Below are positions 10,901 through 22,800 of a stretch of DNA of 64,000 bases, piece after piece. The position numbers and the translations under genes are program-made. The notes beneath the pieces are model-generated. The model did no database searches, was not told the origin of the DNA, and saw only the letters and a list, made by a program, of their open reading frames with translations. Every line of letters starts with the position of its first letter. Within the stretch, counting starts at the first letter, position 1. The DNA is from Symbiodinium natans (taxonomy: Eukaryota > Sar > Dinophyceae > Suessiales > Symbiodiniaceae): assembly GCA_905221605.1 (NCBI GenBank), contig CAJNDS010002746.1, positions 1,039,389 to 1,103,388 of the forward strand, written 5' to 3'.

Positions 10901-13900
10901 TAGGGTTCAGCATCTCATGGTCTAGCTTTTTCTAGTCAAGCAAGTGTCAAGCAGTAGATAAGTACCCACCCGCCCACAGACTCCCCTAAAATCAAGACAA
11001 TAATCCAGGTGTCCTCCCAACGCTTTCAATTGTCCAACTTTCTCTATTCAAAGGGTAAGCGAATTCCTCGCGAGCCTTGAACACTACAGCTCATGGCCCA
11101 AGGCTCTAAACTTTAAAGTCAAAGAACCAAAAAGCCGTGACAATAAGCCTTGAACCGCAAAGTCTAACCCAATATGGGCTGTCCCGGGGGCCCCCCGGGA
11201 CGGGTTGTCCCTGGGCCCCCGGGACACTGGTTCCGGGGGGTCCCGGGGTGTCGGGGCTTGCCGGGCCCAAGAGTGACCCTAAACCGAATCGGGCATTAGG
11301 GTTGGAGACAAATGGTTTGGTGCCCCATTGACCTTCAAAACATTCCGGCTTCGGGGTTCCGAGCCCCTAAACCCTAAACCCTCTGCTTCAGATATGTACT
11401 TTTAAACGCTAATGCCTACTTCGGTTTTGAGGTCACTCTTGGGTTCGGGACACGAAATTCGACGGTTTAAGGTCAATTTGGGGCCCCAGACCCGATTTGG
11501 GTACAGTACCAACCCCAATGGAAAATGGCCGAAAGCAACGAAGAATCTTAGGTTCCCGACCCACAGTTTGGGGTACCAAACCGAATGCCCAATTTTGGTA
11601 AAGTTTAAGGTCAAGGTTGGGCCCCGACCCCGATTTTGGGTACCAAACCTAATGCCCAATTCCCAAAACCAGACCAAGCCTGGTATGACGACCCTGACAA
11701 CTGGGGGCAAGGCTTTCGTGCAGCGGGTTCAGATGGGGAGTTAGGGTTTAGGGTTTCGGGTTTAGGGTTTACAGTGCTCCACTATGGTCCCTATAAAAAT
11801 AACCCGCCAAAAACCGTATTCGCCCCGAAAATATGTAGTTCTGCTCTGCACAACGACAACAAAGCGCAATCGCGTGCAGCCAAGACCCCGTGCAAGGAAG
11901 AGCGAGAGAGCAATACAGAAGCAAAGAGATATATGTTCTCAACTAACATTTTTTCTTCGAGATCGTGGTTGAGCATGTTTGTTGACTGCCGTTGACTGCC
12001 GCACGCCTTCAACCCCAAGCCTACAACCCAAAGCTCAAAGCCCAACGCCCAAAGCCCAAAAGCCCAAAGCCCCCAAGCCCCTAAACCCTAAACCCTCAAC
12101 CCTAACCCGCCCTAACCCTAAACCCTAAACCCTAAACCCTAAACCCTAAACCCTAAACCCTAAACCCTAAACCCTAAACCCTAAACCCTAAACCCTAAAG
12201 CCCAAACCCTAAACCCTAAACCCTAAACCCGAAACCCAAAGCCCGCCCAGGGGCTTCAAACGGTGGGCTCCCAGTCAGAAGCTCGAAAGTCATGACGCCA
12301 ACCTGCGTTCGGAGACTCCAGGGATGTCTCCGGAGGTTTAGGGTGTAGGGTTTAGGGTTTAGGGTTTAGGGTTTAGGGTCTAGGGTTTAGGGTTTAGGGT
12401 TTAGGGTTTAGGGTTTAGGGGGGTTTAGAGGGTTTAGGGCTTAGGGCTTAGGGCTTAGGGCTTAGGGCTTAGGGCTTTTAGGGCTTAGGGCTTAGGGCTT
12501 AGGGCTTAGGGCTTAGGGCTTAGGGCTTAGGGCTAGGGCTTAGGGCTAGGGTTTAGGGTTTAGGGTTTAGGGTTTAGGGTTTAGGGTTTAGGGTTTAGGG
12601 TTTAGGGTTTAGGGTTTAGGGTTTAGGGTTTAGGGTTTAGGGTTAGGTTTAGGGTTTAGGGTTTAGGGTTTAGGGTTTAGGGTTTAGGGTTTAGGGTTTA
12701 GGGTTTAGGGTTTAGTTTCAACTTCTCTCGTAAAAAGTGGAAGAAGTGTGAAACGAAACCACTGGGAAATTGGGGCCCGTTCCGAAGACCGATCAGCTTT
12801 GACTCAGCATCGAAATGGCAATTCAATGAGGGTTTAGGGTTTGGGGTTTGTGGTTTAGGGTTTAGGGTTTAGGGCCTAGCTGGTAGCTTAAAAAACAGGA
12901 CCCAACGAATAGCCCATAAAATTTGTTTGAAAGTTCTTAGTTCTTGGGTAGAAACCGACAAATGACAGTACCACCCAACCTATAATCGCAGTTGCAACTA
13001 CAAGTACCCACGAACCTCCCAGTAGCCCTAAACCCCAAACCCTAAACCCTAAAACCTAAACCCTAAACCCCCTATGAACCCTGGAGCTCTTGCGCATCCT
13101 GATGCCCCTCGAAACGCAAGAAGCCCTGTGGCTCTTCTCTTTCCAAGGAACGGTAACACCTGGGCTCTACAGGGGTTTAGGGTTTAGGGTTGAGGGTTGA
13201 GGGTTTAGGGTTGAGGGTTTAGGGTTTAGGGTTTAGGGTTGAAGTCCGAAAACCCAAACACCAAAAACCTCGAAACCTCGAAACTTAACTACACCTCGAA
13301 GCACCTAAACCCCTAAGTTCTTTAAACCCTAAACCCCGAAACCCCGAAACCCCGAAACCCCGAAACCCCGAAACCCCTAAACCTCGAAACCCCGAAACCC
13401 CGAAACCCCTACACCCCTACACCCCTACACCCCTACACCCCTAAACCCTAAACCCTAAACCCCTAAACCCCTAAACCCCTAAACCCCTAAACCCCTAAAC
13501 CCCTAAACCCCTAAACCCCTAAACCCCTAAACCCCTAAACCCCTAAACCCCTAAACCCCTAAACCCCTAAACCCCTAAACCCCTAAACCCCTAAACCCTA
13601 CACGCTAAAACTCCGCCCTGCGCTGAGCTGCACTCCACCAGTCGACGTCGAAGGAGTGGCCAGCCGCGGAGATAATCTGGGGAGGCGACCCAACCCCTAA
13701 ACTGTAATAAAACCATTTTAGGGTTTAGGGTTTAGGGTTTAGGGTTTTAGGGTTTAGGGTTTAGGGTTTAGGGTTTAGGGTTTAGGGTTTAGGGTTTAGG
13801 GTTTAGGGTTTAGGGTTTAGGGTTTAGGGTTTAGGGTTTAGGGTTTAGGGTTTAGGGTTTAGGGTTCAGGGTTCAGGGTTTAGGGTTTAGGGTTTAGGGT

Positions 13901-16748
13901 TTAGGGCTTAGGGGCCCTAAACCCTGGATCCTAAACCCTAAACCCCACAAACCCTCAACCACAAGCTCCATGTTTCTGGCTATGTTCAGGCCCCTGACTC
14001 CCGTGCAAAGCATGCAAGGGATTTAGCCCCAAACAAACCCAAGTAAATCCCCATAAACCCTAAACGATCACCCCGAAACCCTAAATCCAAAGCCTTCACC
14101 CGGTTTAGGATTGAAGGTTTGGGGCTTAGGGTTTAGGGTTTGGGGTTTCTCAGGACCTGAGAGAGAAGCACGTTAAAGCCAGCCTGACTGTGCTGCATCT
14201 CACACCGCGTTGTCTCGAAGCTAGTCAACTTCTCCCGCATGTTTTCTTACCGCTTCTGGTCTGATGGCCCCTTTGCTTGGCCGCCATCGCCAGTCTGCTT
14301 TGCCCCTGTGCCAGTCGATGGCAGTGGTGATGGTGGAGGCGGCCGGGGGGGTGGTGCTGTCGCACCCTGAACCGTGCATTCACGTTGCCTGAACCACCCA
14401 CCTCATCAAGCTGCACCACGTTCTGTACGAGGGCTTTACGCGGGCTTGGGGTTTGGGGTTCAGGGTTTAGGGCTTTGGGTTTAGAGTTTAAGCGTTAGGC
14501 TTTAGGGTTTAGGTTTTTCCGAGGGCATGTGCATCGTGCTGGCGTTTAGGGCGTTCAGGTGCCCGGATACTGCAAGTGATAAGAAAATGTCGCCGCGGAG
14601 ACTTATCCTCCAAGTCACTGACCCCTGAGCCCTTTGATGAACACCCAACCCCGAAACCCCGCAAAACCTTTACCCTAAACCCATATGAGCTGCGATATTT
14701 GCATATTGGCATCCTCAAAGGGCACCCAGCACCGAGAATCACCAATAACCACTCCGAACCGGATACGCACTCACCAAGAGCAAAAGAACAAAGCCCCACA
14801 GCAGCACATATAAGCCCTAAACCCTAAACCCTAAACCCTAAACCCTAAACCCTAAACCCTAAACCCTAAACCCTAAACCCTAAACCCTAAACCCTAAACC
14901 CTAAACCCTAAACCCTGAACCCTGAACCCTGAACCCTAAACCCTAGCACGCGCCGTCCTCCGGCGAGAAGTAGTCGGGAGTGCCGCAGGTGGTAAAGGTC
15001 CTCAAGCCGGGACAGGTGGAGGGGGAGAACCGAGGGTTTGGGGTTTATGGGGTTTGAGGTTTAGGGCTTAGGGCTTAGGGTTTAGGGTTTAGGGTCTAGG
15101 GTTTAGGGTTTAGGGTTTCAGGTTTCAGGGCTTTCGGCTAAGGGGCTTAGAGTGCACAGCTTTGGGGCTGTTGAGGCTTTTGAAATTCGGGCCTTCGGGG
15201 TGTCTCGAAGAAAAGGGCTAAAAAGGCCCTAAACCCTCGGCCCTACCTGGACCCCCAAAGTAAGGAAAAAACTGCCCAACACCCTTAAAAAGGCTCACTA
15301 TTTCAAAAGTTACATATATTGGGGTTGTGGTAAACCCAAAACCCTAAACCCTACACCCTAAACCCTAAACTCTAAACCCAAAACCCCAAACCCTAAACCC
15401 TAAACCCGACCATAAGGCAAGGGGTGCTCACTTGAAGGTCGCGTTTTCGTCCGGGCGTTCGTGCACCGCCCCTGGACTGGCCCCAACTCTTCTTGAAGGG
15501 TTTAGGGTTTAGGGTTTAGGGTTTAGTGTTTAGGGTTTAGGGTTGTTTTGGGTTTAGGGTCTAGAGTTAAGGGTTTAGGGTTTAGGGCCACCACCAAACC
15601 TCCGAACCCATAAGCCCTAAGCCCTACCCATGAAACTCTTCAGCGTTCATCCTCCCTGCAGTCTTGGCATCTTGTCGACGACGAACTTCGCGAGTCCGAA
15701 ATCCTGGGTTGAGAGGCGAAGCCCTGCACCCTAAACCGAAAACCCTGAACCCTAAACCCTCAACCCTCAGCCCTAAACAAGATAGAACACAAGGTAGACC
15801 AAAAACCTTCGGGGTTTAGGGGTATGGGTTCAGGGGGTGAAGGTTTAGAAAGAGTCGGTGTGACACCTTCGGCCTATGGCTTCCGGTAGGGCTTAGAGTT
15901 TGGTGTAACGAAAAGATTTCTCCTCTCCCCACCCCCCCCCCCCCCCCCCCCCCAGAAGAACGTGTGGAAGAGCCGGTTTCGGGCTGGATGGAAAGCCCCA
16001 GACCTACACCCTACACCCTACACCCTACACCCTGAACCCTGAACCCTAAACCCTAAACCCTAAACCCTGAACCCGCCCTGGCTTAGGATATGACAAGCTG
16101 AGACCACATCTCCCACGGCAACCTTTGGGCTCAGGGTTCTAAAGACGCCGAACCTCAAAAAAAAACAAACAAGCCATATTTATCTAGGGTTTAGGGTTTA
16201 GGGTTTAGGGTTTAGGGTCTAGGGTTTAGGGTTTAGGGTTTAGGGTTTAGGGTTTAGGGTTTAGGGTTTAGGGTTTAGGGTATTTATCTAGGGGCTTACG
16301 GTTGTACCGTTGGGTTTGGGGTCGGGGGGGGGGGGGGGGCGTTTTAAAGATCCTTAAGAGGTAGTATAAGGGCCATGTTCGGAGTGTGTGTTAGGTGCAA
16401 CATGGTGCAACCTTAGGGCTGCGAGTTTGAATCTCTTGCTTTTAGGAGCACCCCCTTCAGGTGATGTTGGGGCTACAGTAGGGGTGTGTTTGAGAGAACT
16501 CTTTAGCAGCACAACCTGCTTCGATCCTTCGAAAACCCTCACAACCCTAGCCGCCTAAACCCTAAACCCTCATCTCCCCCAAAGGACCGCCAGGTGTCAA
16601 TCAACTTCAGCCGCCCCTCGGCGGTCAGCACGCAGTCTTCGGGCTTTAGGCTTCCTGAGAGGTTTAGGGTTGAGGGTTTAGGGTTTAGGGTTTAGGGTTT
16701 AGGGTTTAGGGTTTAGGGTTTAGGGTTTAGGGTTTAGGGTTTAGGGTT

Positions 16749-16806
<58 letters not shown>

Positions 16807-19800
16807 CGAGAGACAGGAGACAGGAGACAGGAGACAGAGGGCTCGCAGACTAGAGGATGACTAGACCCAAGAGTCACTTAGGAATAACAAGGGTTTAGAG
16901 TTTACGTAGGGTTTTGACAAGCAATTAGGGTTTAGGGTTTAGGGGTTGGGGTTTGGGGTTTAGGGTTTAGGGTTTGGGGTTTGGGGTTTAGGGTTTAGGG
17001 TTTAGGGTTTAGGGTTTAGGGTTTAGGGTTTAGGGTTTAGGGTTTAGGGTTTAGGGTTTAGGGTTTAGGGTTTAGGGTTTAGGGCAAGAGTAAGTAACCT
17101 AGGAATGAGAAGGGTGCCCTTTTTGGGCTTGAAGGCGGGAACCCTTTCAAAGGGCCTACACCCTGAACCCTAAACCCAAAACCCTGCACCCTAACCCTAA
17201 ACCCTAAACCCTAAACCCCCATAAAGCAGGGAATAAGGGCCTGCTCCTGATCCTGTATGGGCTTCGGGGCTTAAGGCTCTGAGATGCTAGGCTCACCTTA
17301 AGGAGCCCAAGCCCCCAGAAGGTTAAGAGCCCTTATATGGCATACTTTGGTAGCCCTAAACCCTAAACCCTAAACCCTAAACCCCAAACCCCAAACCCTA
17401 AACCCTAAACCCTAAAACCCTAAACCCCTAAACCCCAAACCCTAACCCTAAACCCTAAACCCTTAATCCTAAACCCCAACCTTCAACCCTAAACTTTAGG
17501 GACTGTGCGCTGAGGGTTTTATGCGTTAAGTCTTCGGCTTTGGGGTTGACGGTTCTGGTTCCCAGTGGGCTCCTTTCCTAAAACTCGGGATGTTCTCCGT
17601 TATGCTAAGAGTCCTTAATAGGGAATAGGGGGTACTATCATCCCTATTAAGGAATCTTAGTATGATAAGGGGGAACAGTAGCCTCTAGCCCTAAACCCAA
17701 CCCTAAACCCTGAAACCACCGTCGGCCAGGCTTCCAACACGGAGTACAGATCGCTAAGCCGTGAAAGCGTAAACGTGAGCCCTACACAGTCAACCCCAAA
17801 AGCCTTGGAAAACTGAACCCTGTCGGCCCCCAACTCCAAACCGTGACCAGTTCTGTGACAACCTGCAGGAAAGTCCTCGCGTAGCCCACGAAGACTAAGA
17901 CCAGACTCAAGAGTATCCTAGGAAAAGAAGGGTGCCCTTTGGTGTAAAGGGAACCTAAACCCTTTAAAAAACAGAATAAGGGCCTACTCCGGGTCCCAGC
18001 CCCAAACCCTAAACCCTGACCCCTAAGCCCTAAGCCCTAAATCCTAAACCTCAAACCCCCAAACCCGTAACCCCTAAGCCCTATGGCCGAAGACGAGAGG
18101 CGCAGGACCACGCAAAGATCGTGCAGATGGCCGATGGCAGTGCCTCGGTCGAAGTTGGTGGCTGGGAGTGTGGGTTTCGGGGGGGGGGGGGGGGGGCGCT
18201 GGGCTTGGAATCCCTTTAAGGAATTTTGAGGGCCCCTGCATATACCCCAAAATACAGAACTCCTGAAAGTACCCCAAGACACCGAACTTTTGCACTACCC
18301 ATCTCGAAAAGGGTACCGCAACCTTCGGAATCTGAGTCGGGGCTCTTGCGCAGGCCATGTAGTACCTGGCATGCTCCTGGCGATCGGGGTTTGGAGCTTG
18401 GGTTCAGGGTTCAGGATTCAGGGTTCAAGGTTCAGGGTTTAGGGTTTAGGGTTTAGGGTTTAGGGGTTAAGTTTAGGGTTTAGGGTTTAGGGCCATAAAC
18501 CCTAACCCCAACACACACGACAGCCTTAACTAAGCCCGAACCCCCCCAAACCCGAAACCTCAAAGCCCAAAACGAAATCTCCGGACTGCACGCACGTTAC
18601 CCTAGGGTTTGGGGTTTAGGGTTTAGGGTAACGGTTTAGGGCTTAGGGCTTAGGGCTTAGGGCTTAGGGCTTAGGGCTTGGGGCTTAGGGCTTAGGGCTT
18701 AGGGCTTCGGGCTTCGGGCTTAGGGCTTAGGGCTTAGGGCTTAAGGTTCAGGGTCAAGCCGCGAACCCCCGGAGGCCGGAAAGTACAAGCCTCGGGGCGC
18801 GGGGACCTGGGGGTTTGGGGTTTGGCGCTTTTGGGTTTAGGGTTTAGGGTTGAGGGTTTAGGGTTTAGGGTTTAGCGTTTGGCGTTTGGGGTTTAGGGTT
18901 TGGGGGTTTGGCGTGAGTGTTTCATGAAACTTAGAAGTACAGAGACATCTTCTCCACCCACTGCACGGCGGTGCAGCTCAACCCTGAACACCAGCCGCGA
19001 AGCCTTCAAAGGCCTGGACCCTGAAAGGCTCAGCCGTATCGAAGCCAAGCCCCAAGCCCCGCCCTCACGAAACCCTTAAACCCTTAAACCTTAAACCCTT
19101 AAACCCTAAACCCTAAACCATAAGCCCTAAACCCTAAACCCTAAACTCTAACCCTAAACCCTAAACCCTAAACCCTAAACCCTAAACCCTAAACCCTAAA
19201 CCCTAAACCCTAAACCCTAAACCCTAAACCCTAACCCTAAACCCTAAACCCTGTACCCTAAACCCTAACCCCTAACCCCTAAACCCTAAACCCTAAACCC
19301 TAGAAGCCAGGCCCGCCCCAAGCCCCTCCTCACTTCCGTAAAGCTTCGCGTTCTTGTACACGGAATACAGCTCGCCGCCGATCCCGTACTCCAACCTCGT
19401 GTCATCATCATATAGATATATGTATACCCTAAACCCTAAACCCTAAACCCTAAACCCTAAACCCTAAACCCTAAACCCTAAGGGTCGTACATACATGAAT
19501 ACATAAATACATACATATGGGGGGGTTTCCGACCACCGGGGTACTCCTTTGGGGGGGGGGGGGGTCCTATAATCAGTGATATAGAAGGGGCCCATATTAG
19601 GGTTTAGGGTTTAGGGTTTAGGCGCCCCTAAACCCTAAACCCTAAACCCTACACCCTAAACCTTAAACCCTAAACCCTAAACCCTAAACCTTAAACCAGT
19701 TTTAGGGGCTCTAAGGGTTTAGGGCGGCTCATGGTCGAGCAGCTGCAGGCAGTAGCCACCGCCCCACACGGGTGGTGCTAGGGGAACTTCAGGGTTGAAG

Positions 19801-22800
19801 GTTTCGGAGGGTTAGGGTTTAGGGCTTAGGGTTTAGGGTTTAGGGCTTAGGGTTTAGGGTTTGGGGTTTGGGGTTTAGGGTTTAGGGTTTAGGGTTTAGG
19901 ATTTACGGTTTAGGGTTTGGGGTTCAGGGTTGAAGGTTGAGGCATTTCGGCTTTAGCTCTTGGGCTTAAGGTTTGGGGATTTAGGGTTTAACGTTAAGGG
20001 TCCAGGGTTTAGGGTTTCGGGTTTAGGGCCCAGGGTTTAGTGATTTAGGGTTTACTGTATGTTGGGATGAGAGTGGGGGGCTTGTTCTGGGGTTGTTGGG
20101 CGGGGCGCCTCGAGTGTTCACCAAAAAGCCGGAAACCTTGCCGGATCAACAGAATGAAGCTTAGCTGCCTTGCATTAAGCTTTGCCTCCTCACATTGCGG
20201 GGGTGGTGGGTTTACGGTAAAGGGTTCAGGGACCCAAACCCTAAACCCTACACCCTAAATCCTAAACCTCCGGCATAAGTCTCCTGCCGCGTTACTGAAA
20301 CAGCAGGTTGCTGGCCGTCTGGCAGCATCCTTAGGCAAAAACCGTGAGTCTTTGGCTGAGCGACAGCGTCCTGGCATCAAGTGCATCCACACAAGAAGCC
20401 CCATAGAACCTAAACCGTCCTTCCAAAAGCCCCAAACCCCCAAACCCCAAACCCCAAAACCCAAACCCCAAACCCCAAACCCCAAACCCCAAACCCTAAA
20501 CCCTAAACCCGAAGTGCCAGGTATCCGTAGTAGCTGATGATAAAGGGCGACTGGCAGACGGACCTTGCTTGCTTTCCGGCAGCAAAGACCCAGATTCAGG
20601 GTCTGGGACTGAGAAGTTCAGGTTTAGGGTTTAGGGTTTAGGGTTTAGGGTTTAGGGTTTTGGGTTTAGGGTTTAGGGTTTAGGGTTTAGGGTTTAGGGT
20701 TTAGGGTTTAGGGTCTAGGGTCTAGGGTTTAGGGTTTAGGGTTTAGGGTTTAGGGTTTAGGGGTTTCGGGCTTCTGAAGGTAACAGTGGTTGGGAGCGTT
20801 CAGATGTCTTCCAGGGCTTCGTGATTCTAGGTTTGGGACTGATGTGTTCCACCGTGCTTACACCCGTAAGCCTGAACCCGAAGTTGGAAGCCATAAAGTT
20901 TGTGGTGTCACCTACTCGCCATCGCTCTTTTGCTCGGATTTCATGGGCTGCAGATGCTGGGATCAGGGGCGGTTGATGCATGAGGAGTTGCTGGTATCTA
21001 CGAGTTATGGTTCCTTATAGGGGCAGCCCCGCGCATCACAACGAGCCTAAACCAACCCTAAACCCAAACCCTAGACCCTAAACCCCTCAACCCAACCAGT
21101 GCCAAACCGAGCGCTGTCGAGACTGAGCGTCTGTAGGGTTTATAGGGCTCAGGCGTTTGCAGGGCTTATAGGGTAGAGGGTTTGCATGTGTGTGTGTGTG
21201 TATACATATGTATATATATATATATACATATGTTGTTTTTAACGATTAGGTTTATAGGGTTGACGATTTACAAGGGCAGAAGTTTATGTGGATTTGTCCG
21301 CTGTTTCCAAAGGGCTCACTGGTTCAGACGGAACCCGGCTTTGTGGATGCGGCGGGGCCCATCGTCCTAAAGGAACCTCTTTTTCTGGGACGTGAGGGCT
21401 AGTTGGGTTTAAACCGGAGTTCAGGACCATGAACAATCAGCCGGTTTAGGGTTCAGGGTTCAGGGTTCAGGGTTTGGGGCTTCGGGTTTAGGGTTTAGGG
21501 TTTAGGGTTTAGGGTTTAGGGCCTGAAAGCCCGCAAATCTCAAGCCCTTCGCTGACTCCCGATGCATCAGCCACAGCGTATACGCAGTGACAAAAAGGGT
21601 TTCGTATATACCATAAACCTGATGACTCCAACCCGAATTATCCATAACCTGGCCCTAAACCCTAAACCCTAACCCTAAACCCTAAAGCCTAAACCCTAAA
21701 CCCTAAACCCTAAACATCCTGTACAAGCCTTGCTAGTCCGATTGTGTATGTGGTTTCGGGCGTCGCGCGTCGGGAACACTGCTCAAGGGACTGGGTTTAG
21801 GGTTTAGGGTTTAGGGTTTAGGGTTTAGGGTTTAGGGTTTAGGGTTTAGGGTTGAGGGTTGAGGGTTGAGGGTTTAGGGTTTAGGGTTCAGGTGTTATCT
21901 AGGTATATAGGGACCATACAAAGGTATCTTTTTTGGGTTATACAGGGGAATAAGATTAAGGGTCTCTTCTAGGGGTCCCTCCTTATGACTTAATCGTAGC
22001 TCTTCGAAGATTTTTGCTGCGATGACCCTGCTGCCATCTGTTCAGCCAGAGGCGCGTGGCTGCCAGGACCAGCCGCTCCGTCAGTGCGCTGGACACCATA
22101 CCTCCCTACCCTAAGCCCTATAAGCCCCAAGCCCTAAGCCTAAACCCTCAACCCTAAACCCTACACCCTAAATACTAAACCCTAAACCCTAAACCCAAAT
22201 TCCAGAGGCACCCCTAGCCGTAAGCCTCGAAGCCCAAAACCTTCAGGGCAAGCCTGCTCTTAAGAAAGGGATCTTCGTCAACTCACTTGGTCCCGTCAGT
22301 CTCTTTGAAGGTCCAAGGTTTTGCCAAAAGACCCTTTGCGAGGTTTCGGGCTTGAGGCTTAGGGCTTAGGGTTTAGGGGCCCCGGTTAAGGATTCGGAAT
22401 TTGAACCGAGGTATAGGGTATATGGATAGGGAGGTGAACTACATATCATGTTACAAGGCTCTGTGGGAACCTCGCAAGCGCGCAAACCTGGGGGCAAAGC
22501 AAAATCTTTTCATTAAGCCCCCCCTCAGAGCCCGATAAGGGCCTAGCCCAAGCCGGAGAAAAAAGCCCTGAACACTAAATCCTAAATCCCAAACCCTAAA
22601 ACCCAACCTCCCCCCCCCCCCTGGACCCCTAAACCCTAAACCCTAAACCCTAAACCCCAAACCCTAAACCCTAAACCCTAAACCCTAAACCCTTGCCTTG
22701 TAGACCTGCGCCTTGGAGATCATCTTCCACGCCCGGAGCTCCGAGCCGGGATGCTCGACCTGGACACAAAGAACAATCGAAAGGGTTTAGGGTTTAGGGT

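Larger units (their letters stand above)
9120..12246 (-). other. Kinase intron 14 with exon-like islands
   Basis: Besides telomere-type arrays it holds islands at 9815-9890, 10385-10440 and 10695-10810 with open minus frames and partly bracketed flanks. They could be optional exons in a loop between FEAP and YPLQIY. Not needed for phase, and no family match. Confidence 0.4.
16900..18100. other. Kinase intron 9, no exon recognised
   Basis: Holds TTTAGGG arrays (16980-17085), CCCTAAA arrays (17350-17465), a MITE family A copy and two family B relics. An open island at 17700-17830 reads SRLSDLYSVLEAWPTV on the minus strand but has no kinase role. The HRD microexon expected here was searched for and not found. 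Confidence 0.5.

Noticed and set aside
14225-14419. Minus 64-codon frame with His-rich stretch, and plus frame VNFSRMFSYRFWSDGPF
   Set aside because: Both overlap the coiled-coil-like island; reading straight through crosses GT/AG sites and no family matches.
20255-20485. Minus frame joining GFGVWGLG repeats to a unique tail
   Set aside because: First half is translation of the CCCCAAA array; the tail (20280-20400) has no kinase role and is not needed for phase.
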